Counted from the stretch's first letter, positions 9,084 through 17,495 are shown. The stretch: DNA of 48,416 nt from DAOPXV01 sp035352535 (GCA_964545075.1 CAZJFS010000012.1:1-48416); one strand, 5' to 3'. Numbers and translations: made by a program. The notes: a model not told the origin generated them from the letters alone.

Positions 9084-10626
9084 CGCCTCCGTTCACGCCT
9101 TTTTTTACAACGCCGTTTACGGCGTATATCCTTGTTTTCTGCTCGCGCCCCTTTACCTTGTGCTCTCCGAGGTCCGTGGCGCGAATAATATCTTTAACCT
9201 CTTCGAACGTACTCGCTGAAACGAGCACCTTGGAGTTAAATTCCTTGTTGAGGCCTTCGAGCCGCGACGCGATATTAACGGTGTCGCCGATAACGGTATA
9301 TTCCATTCTATCATTTGACCCGATGACCCCGGCCGTGGCCTGGCCGGTATTTATCCCGACGCCTATTTCTATGGTGACGTCCTCGGGAAAATTCTTGCGT
9401 TTATTCAGGTAAAACAGCCGTTTATGCATTTCAATGGCGCACAGCACAGCCCGCTTCGCGTCATCGCCGGCTCCCTTCGGAACGCCGAATGTCGCCATTA
9501 TGGCGTCGCCTATGAACTTATCGAGCGTGCCGTTATATTTAAAGATAACATCGATCATTTCAGAAAAATAACAATTCAATATCGTAACGACCTCTTCCGG
9601 CGGCCTTTTTTCAGATATCGTCGTGAAATTTCTGATATCCGCGAAAAGCACCGTCACTTTCCTGCTTTCGCCGCCGGCCTTCATCTCGAACCCGCTGTTT
9701 AACAGTTCATCGGCAACCTGGCGGCTAACGTATTTTTTGAAATTATTCTCGACCATAAGGCCGCGCTTGAGTCCCTTGACCATTTCATTAAAGGTCGACG
9801 CGAGAAGGCCCGTCTCATCGCCGCGACGTACATCGACCGAAACGTCCAGATCGCCTTCCTGGACGGCTTTCATGCCTTTAACGATAACCGGTATGGGAGA
9901 GGTTATGTGCCGCGACACGAAATACGAGATCGCGAAAACTATCGCAAATAGGATAAGACCCCAGAAAGCGTATTGCTTGAGATTTTCGATTCTGAACGAA
10001 ATGACCTGTTTTCTCAATATACCGGCCACCACCCAACCCGCCACGCCGCCACTTTCCCTAATCATCGCCTTCGGATAAAGCGAGACCTGCCCGTCGAATA
10101 TCACCGGAAGAGCAGCCATTTTCGATGTATATGCAGGATTTTTATTTATCATTTTTTCTATCGGCGCCAGGTTAGCCCTGTGAAATTCCTCCATGACGGC
10201 TGGAAATTCTTTCGGCCCGATTCCTTTTGGAAAGCTAACTTCGCCGAGAAGATCGTCGTTGACGTATGAAGCGGAAGGCATTACCTTCCCGTTGCCGCGG
10301 ATGACGAATATAAAAAGAAAAAAATCGTTTTTCTCGTCTTTGGCCGAGTCCATAATGCTTGTAAGGTAAGCGTTGAACTGGACGCGAAAATTTTTCAGTT
10401 TATCGTCGTCTAAAAAGCCGGGAGCCTTTTCCCTTATGTCATCGATCTTTTCAACGTATTTCGTGAGAATGCTCGCGAGCGAGTTGACGATCGTTTTCAT
10501 GTTTTGAACCTGAAGCCTTAATATATTCAACTCGGAATATCTCGCTTCAGCATAAACGGTCACGAAAACCGCGACGAAAAGAAGAAGCGTTATCTTGGCC
10601 TGTAAAGTATTTAAAAATTTCGGCAT
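9064..10626 (-). CDS. Membrane adenylate cyclase (class III) with HAMP domain
   Basis: A 520-residue sensor-type cyclase making a cyclic nucleotide, most likely cAMP. The order is TM1 (about 10-27), an extracytoplasmic sensing region (28-215), TM2 (about 219-238), HAMP (about 239-291) and the class III cyclase domain (about 323-505). Metal-binding Asp are D330 (LFADIRNFT) and D374 (FIGDAIMATFG). N451 and R455 for transition-state binding are in NIASR. K370 with T444 at the base-recognition positions favours ATP over GTP. All catalytic residues are present, so it should be active. It starts 11 nt after the pullulanase stop and overlaps the next gene, so it sits in an operon. No cAMP-binding protein is encoded nearby, so the target is not visible here. 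Confidence 0.92.
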   Translation of the reverse strand: MPKFLNTLQAKITLLLFVAVFVTVYAEARYSELNILRLQVQNMKTIVNSLASILTKYVEKIDDIREKAPGFLDDDKLKNFRVQFNAYLTSIMDSAKDEKNDFFLFIFVIRGNGKVMPSASYVNDDLLGEVSFPKGIGPKEFPAVMEEFHRANLAPIEKMINKNPAYTSKMAALPVIFDGQVSLYPKAMIRESGGVAGWVVAGILRKQVISFRIENLKQYAFWGLILFAIVFAISYFVSRHITSPIPVIVKGMKAVQEGDLDVSVDVRRGDETGLLASTFNEMVKGLKRGLMVENNFKKYVSRQVADELLNSGFEMKAGGESRKVTVLFADIRNFTTISEKRPPEEVVTILNCYFSEMIDVIFKYNGTLDKFIGDAIMATFGVPKGAGDDAKRAVLCAIEMHKRLFYLNKRKNFPEDVTIEIGVGINTGQATAGVIGSNDRMEYTVIGDTVNIASRLEGLNKEFNSKVLVSASTFEEVKDIIRATDLGEHKVKGREQKTRIYAVNGVVKKGVNGGVENSEA

Positions 10627-10637
10627 GCTTATAAAAA

Positions 10638-13271
10638 TTACTCCGTGTATAGTATCGCTGAAGATATCGGTTTTAATTCGACCACGTTTGCTTTATGGTG
10701 TTCCGGCGTACCGCCTTTATGGCGCTGCTCGGCCGGCGCCGAAACAGCGTTATGCGTATCGACGGCCGAACCGTCCGAAAGCTCGTTGTCGAAGATAAAT
10801 TTATGCCATTTTCCCTTTGGAATATGGAATTTAACGCTTTCCCTGTTAGGATTGACGAGAACAAGCGCCGAAGACCACTTATCGTCCAAGCCTTCTTCGC
10901 GTTTTATCATCATGGCAAGGCATTTTTCCGGAACGCTTATCTTCATGTCTTTTTTCAGAAATTTAACGCTATGCCTTATTTCCGCCGCGTTTTTCTGACG
11001 GAATATCGGATGCGCCATTCTCATCGCTATAAGACTTTTCGTGAACTTGAAGATCTCCGATTTCTCGATCTTCCTGTCCCAGCTTATCATATTCACTTTA
11101 TCAGGCTTGTTATAACTGTTTTCTTCGCCGTATTTCGTCCTCATCATTTCCTGACCGGCATGTAGAAACGGGACTCCCTGCGCCGTAAAAACCAGAAGAA
11201 TGGCCATTTTATGCATACTTTCTATCTTTTCTTCAGTCACGGTCTTGTCTTCCTCGGTGGTATGGACAAGCGAGTCATATAACGTCCTGTTATCATGCGC
11301 CTCGCAGTAATTTATGCTCTCAAGCGGCGTCGACGCGAAATCGTCGATGCTGCCTATCATACCGCGTGAAACTATCTCAGCACCGGTGGTCCCCTGGACA
11401 AATCCGCCCTTCGCATCCCATACGGAGCCCTTTATCGAGTCGCGAAATATATCATTGAAAACCGCGAATTCGTGGCCTTTTTGCGTCCCCTTTCCGGTCA
11501 CGGTTATCGGCGTCGAACCGGCGGCCCATGGTTCGCCGTATATGAAGATATCGGGGTTGATCTTTTTAAGTTCCGACACGATCTCGTAAACGGTTTCGGA
11601 ATCTATAAGCCCCATCAGATCGAACCTGAATCCGTCTATTTTATATTCCCTCACCCAGTATTTCAGCGAATCGATAATGAACTTCCTGCCCATGGGCGAT
11701 TCCGACTTGAATTCATTGCCGCAGCCGGAGCCGTTCCAGTATTCGCCGTTCGGCTTACGCCTGTAATAATAGTTAGGCGCGACGCCGTTAAAGCTGTGCC
11801 TTACAAGTTCGTTGCCTTCCGCGGTATGATTATATACCACGTCCATAACGACCTTCAGGCCGTTTCTGTGGAACGCGTCCACCATTTTTTTCGCTTCCGT
11901 TACGCGGCTCGCGTCGCTGGTTCTGGTCGCGTACCATCCGTCCGGCGAATTGAAATGAACCGGCATATATCCCCAGTTATAAGCTTCACCTGACTCGTCG
12001 TTCTCGAAATCCTGTATCGGAAGTATCTGAACGGTATTCGCGCCAAGTTCTACAATATGCGCTATTCCGGTCTTGACGCTCTTGTTTTCGATATGATGAG
12101 TGTTTTCCTCCGCCACGCCAAGATATTTTCCGCGCATTTTAACTGAAGTTTTCGGGTCTATTGTAAAATCGCGGATATGCATTTCATATATGACCGCCTT
12201 ATCGATAGGGAATTTCGGCGCCGGAGCTATCTGCGTTTTATCTGAAATTATCATCGCGCGCCCGTTATGAGCCGTATTGCAGCGGGAATAAGGGTCTATC
12301 GCCTCGGCTTTTTCACCGGCGGTTTCGACGCGATACTTATAATATTTATTCAAAAGATCGCCTTCGATCTGAGCCTCCCACACGCCATTTCCAATGCGCT
12401 TCATTTCGAATAGCTTCGCGTCCCCGCCTTCGGGCGTATCAAATATCATAACGACCGACGAATCCGCGGCCGGCGAGAAAACCCTGAAGATGGATGAAGC
12501 TTTATCGTATATGCACCCTAACTCTCCGCTATAATGGAATTTTTCAAGATAAAGAACGTTGCGCGGCACGGCGCGTTTCTTTGAAAAACCCGAAACCGTA
12601 ACTTCTATGACGGGAAACGGCGAGCGATCCGATATTTCAATAAAATCGGCGAGCCATATACGCAGGACCCTGACGGCCAGAGTATCGTCAGTTTCAAAGA
12701 AAACCGGTTCCAATTTTATGTGATCGAACTTTTTCCCCGAGGTAACGTTTTCTACATTGACCTCGAGCGAACCAAGCCCTGAAACCAAAACCTTTTTAGA
12801 AAGAACCACTATTATTTCGTCGGTCGAATCCATGAAGACGTTTTTAACGAAAGGACTTATATCGGGCTTTTCGTTAAAAATTTCGCGCTTTCCCGAAATC
12901 ATATAAAACTCGCCGCCGTTTTTAATTTTAGCGAGATCGATGGTCCGGTTGGGATCATCCTTGCCGGCCCACTGCATGAATTTTGGAAGAAGCCCTATCT
13001 CTCCGCTTACGCCGTATTTCGAAGCGTCAAGTTCGAAAACGAGCCCGAATTCGTCAGTTTTTACGGGCGCGAGCTCAAGCGTCATATTATTCGCCGTAAG
13101 GTTCCAGCTCCACAGGTTCCAGCCCTCATAATCGGCGTCAGGGCGATGATAATGAATAACGGCCCTCACCTCGCCGGTTTCCGCGGCGTGAGCATATGCC
13201 GAAAAAAATGGCAGGAGAAGAAAAACGAAAAATATCAACATTAAAAAGATCTTGCATTCCATATTCATCAT
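10638..13271 (-). CDS. pulA: Secreted type I pullulanase (GH13_14)
   Basis: An exported starch-debranching enzyme that cleaves alpha-1,6 bonds in pullulan and branched glucans. It has a signal peptide (about 1-30), a CBM41-like starch-binding domain (about 33-125, EVRAVIHYHRPDADYEGWNLW), a CBM48-like domain (about 250-345) and the GH13 barrel. The pullulanase motif appears as YNWGYMP (431-437, usually YNWGYDP). DVVYNHT is at 477-483, nucleophile D551 in GFRFD, acid/base E580 in IYGEPW, and D660 in EAHDN. The length of 877 is typical. ATG 13268 has a slightly better ribosome-site spacing (AAGGA) than 13271. It precedes the cyclase gene by 11 nt. A C-terminal all-beta domain follows the barrel. 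Confidence 0.95.
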   Translation of the reverse strand: MMNMECKIFLMLIFFVFLLLPFFSAYAHAAETGEVRAVIHYHRPDADYEGWNLWSWNLTANNMTLELAPVKTDEFGLVFELDASKYGVSGEIGLLPKFMQWAGKDDPNRTIDLAKIKNGGEFYMISGKREIFNEKPDISPFVKNVFMDSTDEIIVVLSKKVLVSGLGSLEVNVENVTSGKKFDHIKLEPVFFETDDTLAVRVLRIWLADFIEISDRSPFPVIEVTVSGFSKKRAVPRNVLYLEKFHYSGELGCIYDKASSIFRVFSPAADSSVVMIFDTPEGGDAKLFEMKRIGNGVWEAQIEGDLLNKYYKYRVETAGEKAEAIDPYSRCNTAHNGRAMIISDKTQIAPAPKFPIDKAVIYEMHIRDFTIDPKTSVKMRGKYLGVAEENTHHIENKSVKTGIAHIVELGANTVQILPIQDFENDESGEAYNWGYMPVHFNSPDGWYATRTSDASRVTEAKKMVDAFHRNGLKVVMDVVYNHTAEGNELVRHSFNGVAPNYYYRRKPNGEYWNGSGCGNEFKSESPMGRKFIIDSLKYWVREYKIDGFRFDLMGLIDSETVYEIVSELKKINPDIFIYGEPWAAGSTPITVTGKGTQKGHEFAVFNDIFRDSIKGSVWDAKGGFVQGTTGAEIVSRGMIGSIDDFASTPLESINYCEAHDNRTLYDSLVHTTEEDKTVTEEKIESMHKMAILLVFTAQGVPFLHAGQEMMRTKYGEENSYNKPDKVNMISWDRKIEKSEIFKFTKSLIAMRMAHPIFRQKNAAEIRHSVKFLKKDMKISVPEKCLAMMIKREEGLDDKWSSALVLVNPNRESVKFHIPKGKWHKFIFDNELSDGSAVDTHNAVSAPAEQRHKGGTPEHHKANVVELKPISSAILYTE

Positions 13272-13364
13272 ACTTCCTTATTTTTAATACTTTGCATGCT
13301 TACCAGTTTTATTTTTTAACTTCAACCGTTCATCGGGCTTTTCCTGTTTTTTTCGCAAACAACC

Positions 13365-13778
13365 CTATTCCCCGATTATTTTAATGATCAGCCTTTTCCG
13401 CCTCCGGCCGTCGAACTCGGCGTAATAAACCTGCTGCCACGGACCGAAATCAAGCCTTCCTTCGGTGACCGGAATAATGACCTCGTGCCCTACGAGGAGG
13501 TTTTTAAGATGCGCGTCGCCGTTGGTCTCGCCCGTCCCGTGATGGCGGTAATTTATGTCAAACGGCGCGAGCTTTTCAGCCCACTCTTTTATATCGGCCA
13601 GAAGACCGGATTCGGCGTCATTTACAAACACTCCGGCGGTTATATGCATGGCGGACACAAGCGCGAACCCTTCCGATATCTTCGACTTGGAAAGGGCGTC
13701 TTCGACGTTTCGTGTTATATTTATAAATTCGATCTTCTCTTTCGTATCAAACCACATATAGTCCGTATAAGATTTCAC
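13365..13778 (-). CDS. YjbQ/UPF0047 family protein
   Basis: A 137-residue protein of the YjbQ (UPF0047) family, small trimeric proteins with a conserved metal or phosphate pocket and reported weak thiamine-phosphate synthase activity; the true role is unsettled. The hallmarks are SAMHITAGVFVNDAESGLL, YRHHGTGETNGDAHLKNLL, VIIPVTEGRLDFGPWQQ and EFDGRR at the end. I use GTG 13778 because GAGGTG lies 7 nt upstream. The longer ATG at 13808 falls between the -10 box and the expected transcription start, so it cannot be used from this promoter. The pullulanase gene begins about 95 bp downstream on the same strand. Confidence 0.93.
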   Translation of the reverse strand: MKSYTDYMWFDTKEKIEFINITRNVEDALSKSKISEGFALVSAMHITAGVFVNDAESGLLADIKEWAEKLAPFDINYRHHGTGETNGDAHLKNLLVGHEVIIPVTEGRLDFGPWQQVYYAEFDGRRRKRLIIKIIGE

Positions 13779-13809
13779 GAAAAACACCTCGTTTGTTTTT
13801 TTGTGCATT

Positions 13810-13838
13810 ATTATATCTTATTTTAAATTATATTTCAA
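13810..13838 (-). promoter_or_regulatory. Promoter of the YjbQ-family gene
   Basis: On the minus strand, TTGAAA (13838-13833), a 17-nt spacer and a perfect TATAAT (13815-13810). Transcription would start near 13803, leaving about 25 nt before GTG 13778, with GAGGTG correctly placed in it. Confidence 0.75.
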
Positions 13839-13853
13839 TTAAAGATAAAAACA

Positions 13854-13889
13854 AAAAACGGGAGTCTGATTAGCATGACTCCCGTTTTT
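13854..13889 (-). terminator. Intrinsic terminator of the SPOR-domain gene
   Basis: A perfect 13-bp stem (13854-13866 with 13877-13889) around a 10-nt loop, with GC in the middle and A/T runs at both ends. It lies 45 bp after the SPOR gene stop. The symmetrical A/T tails mean it could stop transcription in both directions. Confidence 0.88.
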
Positions 13890-13933
13890 CTATAGCTTGT
13901 TTTTTTTATTTTTTTCTTGATTATTAATATTTA

Positions 13934-14713
13934 TTAATTGGGGATCTTTTCGAGATCGATAACAAGGACCGGCGAGAACTGGCGGATACTTGAAAGCCTG
14001 ATTTTACGTTTGGTCTTGATGACGATAACGTCGCAGCCGAATTGTTCGTCAAAGCGTATTTCGACGTCTTTCACGAGCTGATGGCTCTGCTGATTTCTGA
14101 CTCTTTTTATGGCTTCGTTCGCGTTCGAGGAAATTCTGTCCATGTGTATGGGCACGGTAACTTCCATTCCGTCTTCCGAAACTTTTATAAAACGTTGTAC
14201 CGAATCCGGAACCTGAGGCGTACATGATATAACGAAACGACCTGTGTAATTTGAGCCTTCGTCGAATTCGTCATATACGATGTCGAGCATTACGACGCCT
14301 TTGAGATCGTCTGAATTGCTGTAAGTATTTTCAACGCGAAGATATGGGTATTTGTTTTTTTGAACTCTCATTTTAGCTTCTTCAGCCAATTCAGCGGTCG
14401 CGAATTTTCCAACCCTGACATAAAGCAGGTTATCTTTCGGCGATTCATAAGCGCCGCGGATCATATGAAAATAACCGGGCATTCCGACTTCCGATGCCAG
14501 TCCGAATATCATCGTTCTTCCGATATCGCGATTTTTGAACGGGCCGCTCTGAAGAACGAAAGGCTCGTCCGCGTCCGGAAGGCTTGAAAGAGCGGAGTCG
14601 CCAATACCGTTCGACCAGCTGTCCGGGGAATACGACTGGTTGGCGTATGCCGATACGAAATTTAAATTTAATGCTATTAAAGCGATGCAAACGATTAAAA
14701 ATGTGTTCCTCAT
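13934..14713 (-). CDS. Exported SPOR-like domain protein
   Basis: A 259-residue protein with a signal peptide (about 1-24, ending SAYA). Residues about 50-120 look like a SPOR domain, the small fold that binds denuded peptidoglycan: FVLQSGPFKNRDIGRTM begins it and LLYVRVGKFATAELAEEAK ends it. The C-terminal part (about 155-259, ending RQFSPVLVIDLEKIP) resembles AMIN-type beta domains that place proteins at the cell wall, but this match is weak. AAGGAG sits 8-9 nt before ATG 14713. A strong terminator follows the gene. It probably acts at the cell wall or septum. Confidence 0.72.
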   Translation of the reverse strand: MRNTFLIVCIALIALNLNFVSAYANQSYSPDSWSNGIGDSALSSLPDADEPFVLQSGPFKNRDIGRTMIFGLASEVGMPGYFHMIRGAYESPKDNLLYVRVGKFATAELAEEAKMRVQKNKYPYLRVENTYSNSDDLKGVVMLDIVYDEFDEGSNYTGRFVISCTPQVPDSVQRFIKVSEDGMEVTVPIHMDRISSNANEAIKRVRNQQSHQLVKDVEIRFDEQFGCDVIVIKTKRKIRLSSIRQFSPVLVIDLEKIPN

Positions 14714-14862
14714 AAATGTTACTCCTTGTATTTTTGAAAAAAATTTCTTCGCGTAATTTTTGTTGGTCGTATCAGTGTAGCATTTTCCATACCAAAAGTT
14801 TCCAACACATTGAATTTTCGCAAATCTTAATATTATCGGACGTTTTTGACATCAGGTTACAG

Positions 14863-14985
14863 TTATTTTTTAAGCTTTTTTCTGATCTTTTTTTGAACAC
14901 GCGGCAAAAATGTCTGAAAAATAAACAAAAAAATGTTTCCGGCATGATCAGTCGAATCGTCAGGCATCATGATCCTTTTAATCAT
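14863..14985 (-). CDS. Possible 40-residue basic small protein
   Basis: A short frame from ATG 14985 to TAA 14863. Its ATG overlaps the stop of the preceding small frame as ATGA, the usual sign of coupled genes. The product has a short hydrophobic centre (NIFLFIFQTFL) and a strongly basic tail (KKIRKKLKK). There is no homologue I know of and no ribosome site other than the coupling, so it may be chance. It ends 150 bp before the SPOR gene on the same strand. Confidence 0.3.
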   Translation of the reverse strand: MIKRIMMPDDSTDHAGNIFLFIFQTFLPRVQKKIRKKLKK

Positions 14986-15113
14986 TTATTCACGTTAATC
15001 GGAAAGAGAAAACAATCGGCGCCCGCCATTTTGTATAGCGCAAGACCGGACGCGATACTTAGAAGTATAGTAAAAACACCGGGATAAAACGGCAAGAGCA
15101 AAAAACCTTTCAT
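14982..15113 (-). CDS. Possible 43-residue small membrane protein
   Basis: A short frame from ATG 15113 to TGA 14982. The product begins MKGFLLLPFYPGVFTILLS, is mostly hydrophobic, and ends in a short polar tail (INVNK), as expected for a single-span small membrane protein. The stop codon overlaps the next small ATG by 4 nt. No good ribosome site is visible before it. It lies in an otherwise empty gap of about 560 bp between the SPOR gene and the RsbW-like gene. Confidence 0.35.
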   Translation of the reverse strand: MKGFLLLPFYPGVFTILLSIASGLALYKMAGADCFLFPINVNK

Positions 15114-15153
15114 AAGCCGGATCGCGCTAATTTAACATAAGCGCAAAATAAAT

Positions 15154-15182
15154 TTGCATTTATCCATGTTTTATATTATAAT
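15154..15182 (+). promoter_or_regulatory. Promoter of the RsbW-like gene
   Basis: TTGCAT (15154-15159), a 17-nt spacer and a perfect TATAAT (15177-15182). Transcription would start near 15189. The ATG used for the gene is at 15272, so the leader is about 80 nt. Confidence 0.65.
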
Positions 15183-15271
15183 GATTATGTCATATTTTTG
15201 GAAACTTGAGTCGATTGGTTTTTTTAAATGCAACAAGAACACAAGCCCGCGGCGCGGCAAACAAAAAACAG

Positions 15272-15694
15272 ATGGTCAAGACCAAAACATTAGAAAAACA
15301 AATAAAAATCTCGTCGGACGTTCGCTTTATCCAGGACGTCAGACAGACGGTCCTTTCCGCGATGAATGAATTTGAATTCGACGACGACTCAAAAATGTCC
15401 GTGGCCGTAGCGCTCGACGAATGCCTCTCAAACGCCATAAACCACGGGAACGGTTCTAAAACCGAGCTTCTCGTGAATATCAAATTCAGGATATCTCCGG
15501 AAAAAATAGAAATAGTCATCCGCGATCAGGGTTGCGGCTTCGACTGGAAAAAAAATCAGCGCCTTTCGGGGACCGCCGATTTCACGGGCTACGAGGTCAA
15601 CGGGCGCGGACTTTTCATGATACAAAATATCATGTCGAGCATTAAATTCAACGGCGCCGGAAACGAAGTCACGATAACCAAGAACCGGCGCTGA
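15272..15694 (+). CDS. RsbW-like serine kinase / anti-sigma factor (HATPase_c)
   Basis: A 140-residue GHKL ATPase of the RsbW/SpoIIAB type, which binds a sigma factor or phosphorylates an STAS antagonist. The N box is ALDECLSNAINHGN (47-60; E50 and N54). The G1 box is RDQGCGF (D85, G87, G89) and the G2 box is GRGLFMIQNI (111-120). The length is that of a stand-alone family member. I chose ATG 15272 because the product then starts like RsbW; a TTG at 15206 would add 22 residues. Neither has a clear ribosome site. No STAS-domain partner is visible in the window. The sigma factor at 25723 is a candidate partner only by family, not by linkage. Confidence 0.85.
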   Translation: MVKTKTLEKQIKISSDVRFIQDVRQTVLSAMNEFEFDDDSKMSVAVALDECLSNAINHGNGSKTELLVNIKFRISPEKIEIVIRDQGCGFDWKKNQRLSGTADFTGYEVNGRGLFMIQNIMSSIKFNGAGNEVTITKNRR

Positions 15695-15718
15695 TGTCAG
15701 TTTATGATCATTTTCTTT

Positions 15719-16522
15719 TTATAACTCAATAAAACTTTTCGCGATATCGCTCGCGCTGCTTCCAACAAAAGGCTGCAGCCTTATTTTTTCCGCCTTCAAA
15801 TTCTCGGATTCCTTTTCAGAAATAAACCCGCCGCCCGCCATGCTTTCCAAAACGGCGCGCTGGGCGGCCTTCACTTCTACGGGATGCCTGTAGGGATTAC
15901 GGCTCTCCGGCCTTTTCATCATCGCGGTGAGAACGGCGCATTCAGCCGGCAAAAGCTGCGACGGCCTTTTATTGAAATATACCGAAGCGGCTTCTAGCAG
16001 GCCATAGACGTTATTTCCAAAATATGCGTTATTCATGTATATTTCAAATATCTTATTTTTGTTTTTAATTTTAAACTCGAGTTTTAACGCAAGCATCAAT
16101 TCCTTGATCTTCATCGATGTTTTTTCAATAAAGCTCGGGCCGCAATAAGACTCTTCAGCCATAAGAGCCATTTTAGAAACCATCTGAGTTATCGTAGGGG
16201 CGTCCTCAAAAATACGGCTCCCATTATATTTATTTATGGCGTAATTTTTAAGCCTCGCAGGATCCAGCCCTTTATGATTAAAAAATTGAGGATCGTATGC
16301 GGCGACGACGGATTTCACTAAGAAATCCGGAATTTCATGAAATTCTATGGGCACTGATCTTTCAGAAATCATTTTTTTTACCGAATCGGTCTCCGGAAGT
16401 TCCGTCGAAAGTTTTATAATATACAAAAGAAAAACTCCGCCGATTATGGACATCACAATGGCGGCCGCAACTAATTTATAGAACATGTTTACCATAAACT
16501 GAGGTTTCGTGGTTTCGATCAT
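15719..16522 (-). CDS. GT51 peptidoglycan glycosyltransferase homologue lacking the first catalytic Glu
   Basis: A 267-residue protein with one N-terminal membrane anchor (about 14-37) followed by a GT51 domain, the fold of monofunctional transglycosylases and class A PBPs that polymerise lipid II. Family motifs are recognisable: AAYDPQFFNHKGLD (motif I), TITQMVSKM (motif II), and KIKELMLALKLEF with EIYMNNAYFGNNVYGL (motif III). In motif I the catalytic Glu of the usual ED pair is a Tyr (Y76, codon TAC). The second catalytic Glu is present (E141). GGGG lies 7 nt before ATG 16522; the longer frame to 16633 has no ribosome site. It is probably inactive as a polymerase, or a regulatory relative. 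It ends 24 nt from the converging RsbW-like gene. Confidence 0.85.
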   Translation of the reverse strand: MIETTKPQFMVNMFYKLVAAAIVMSIIGGVFLLYIIKLSTELPETDSVKKMISERSVPIEFHEIPDFLVKSVVAAYDPQFFNHKGLDPARLKNYAINKYNGSRIFEDAPTITQMVSKMALMAEESYCGPSFIEKTSMKIKELMLALKLEFKIKNKNKIFEIYMNNAYFGNNVYGLLEAASVYFNKRPSQLLPAECAVLTAMMKRPESRNPYRHPVEVKAAQRAVLESMAGGGFISEKESENLKAEKIRLQPFVGSSASDIAKSFIEL

Positions 16523-16842
16523 ATGATTTCCCCGTTTCATTTTTTTATGACAATAAAACTGATTCAAGCAAACTCGTGAAGATTGCGCAAACATTTTTAA
16601 AGCACGATTTTGCCATGTCAGCTCGACGGCCACATTATTTTTTTATAATATACTGGATACAAAATTCCTTGATTTTTTCTGGCCTGCTTTATATACATAT
16701 TTCGGAAGTTTTAAAATTGCGGCGACGTATTTTTTCATACGGTTTTTTTATCGCCGAATGAATATAAGCGGCTCTTTAAAATAAATATCGTCATCCGCAA
16801 TTTATTAATTACATAATATTAAGAATTATTTAGGTTATTTTT
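16523..16842. other. Gene-free intergenic region
   Basis: An AT-rich stretch between the start of the GT51-like gene and the promoter of the DUF2760 gene. A weak minus-strand TTGCTT, 17-nt spacer, ATAAAA pair just upstream of the GT51-like start may be its promoter. Short open frames on both strands lack ribosome sites and I do not accept them. Confidence 0.5.
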
Positions 16843-16871
16843 TTGACTTTTCATATATAATTTGATAGAAT
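16843..16871 (+). promoter_or_regulatory. Promoter of the DUF2760-Hsp70 cluster
   Basis: TTGACT (16843-16848), a 17-nt spacer and TAGAAT (16866-16871). The start would be near 16878, giving a leader of about 43 nt that ends with a strong AGGAGG. No heat-shock operator such as CIRCE is visible. Confidence 0.7.
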
Positions 16872-16921
16872 CATTCCGCGAATCACAAGGTTTGACCCAA
16901 ACCCATCTGAGGAGGAAATAT

Positions 16922-17413
16922 ATGGATATCAATACTTTAATGCCGTTTTTAGGCGGGCTCGCGTCGGGTTTCATATTAACGGCCATAATAGCGGCGATAA
17001 CCCGCAGGCGCGGAACCGATTCCGGAGAAAAACGCCCGGACGCAGTTCAGCTTCTAAGCGTTCTTCAAGAAAAAGGCCGTTTCGTAGACTTTTTAATGGA
17101 TCCCGCCATCAAGGAAGCCGACGATTCTCAGATCGGCGCTTTCGCAAGAACCATGCACGAAGGCTGCAAAAAGGTCATGGAAGAATACTTCCCCCTGAAA
17201 TCAGCGATCGACGCCGCCGAAGACTCGGAATACAAGATCGAGGAAGGCTTTGACCCTTCGACGATAAAACTCACGGGAAACGTTGGAACGAAACCGCCAT
17301 TCAAAGGCATCGTCCGCCACTCGGGCTGGGCCGTCACGGATGTAAAGCTCCCCGTACGTCCCGATATAGTGAATGCCAATGTTATCGCCGCGGCCGAGAT
17401 CGAAGTGGTTTAG
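16922..17413 (+). CDS. DUF2760 family protein, Hsp70 cluster partner
   Basis: A 163-residue protein with one N-terminal membrane segment (about 8-26) and a cytoplasmic DUF2760 domain. The family pattern is clear: LLSVLQEKGRFVDFLMD, SQIGAFARTMHEGC, IKLTGNVGTKPPFKGIVRHSGW. The function is unknown. In other genomes this family is found beside unusual Hsp70 proteins, exactly as here. AGGAGG precedes ATG 16922. It is the first gene of the cluster with the two Hsp70 genes. The membrane anchor suggests that it might recruit or regulate the Hsp70 pair at the inner membrane, which is inference. Confidence 0.88.
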   Translation: MDINTLMPFLGGLASGFILTAIIAAITRRRGTDSGEKRPDAVQLLSVLQEKGRFVDFLMDPAIKEADDSQIGAFARTMHEGCKKVMEEYFPLKSAIDAAEDSEYKIEEGFDPSTIKLTGNVGTKPPFKGIVRHSGWAVTDVKLPVRPDIVNANVIAAAEIEVV

Positions 17414-17467
17414 GCCGGACTGAAAAAATCAATTTCGCGGCCGCCGCGCCGTACCGGCGCATAAATA

Positions 17468-17495
17468 TTCACAAAACTCCGCGAAATGCTATAAA
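17468..17495 (+). promoter_or_regulatory. Possible internal promoter before the first Hsp70 gene
   Basis: TTCACA (17468-17473), a 16-nt spacer and TATAAA (17490-17495) in the 120-bp gap between the DUF2760 and Hsp70 genes. It is weaker than the cluster promoter at 16843. Confidence 0.35.

Noticed and set aside
13779..13808. Longer N-terminus for the YjbQ-family protein
   Set aside because: The ATG is upstream of the expected transcription start, and YjbQ proteins begin close to the GTG at 13778, which has its own GAGGTG.
14716..15087. Plus-strand frame of 123 codons between the SPOR and RsbW-like genes
   Set aside because: It has no ribosome site or promoter, odd composition and no family features. 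The opposite strand holds the more protein-like small frames.
16523..16633. Upstream extension of the GT51-like protein by 37 residues
   Set aside because: It has no ribosome site and is not membrane- or signal-like, while ATG 16522 has GGGG at the right distance and starts just before the anchor.
16576..16761. Plus-strand frame of 61 codons with hydrophobic residues
   Set aside because: It lies in AT-rich DNA opposite the likely GT51-like promoter, without a ribosome site.
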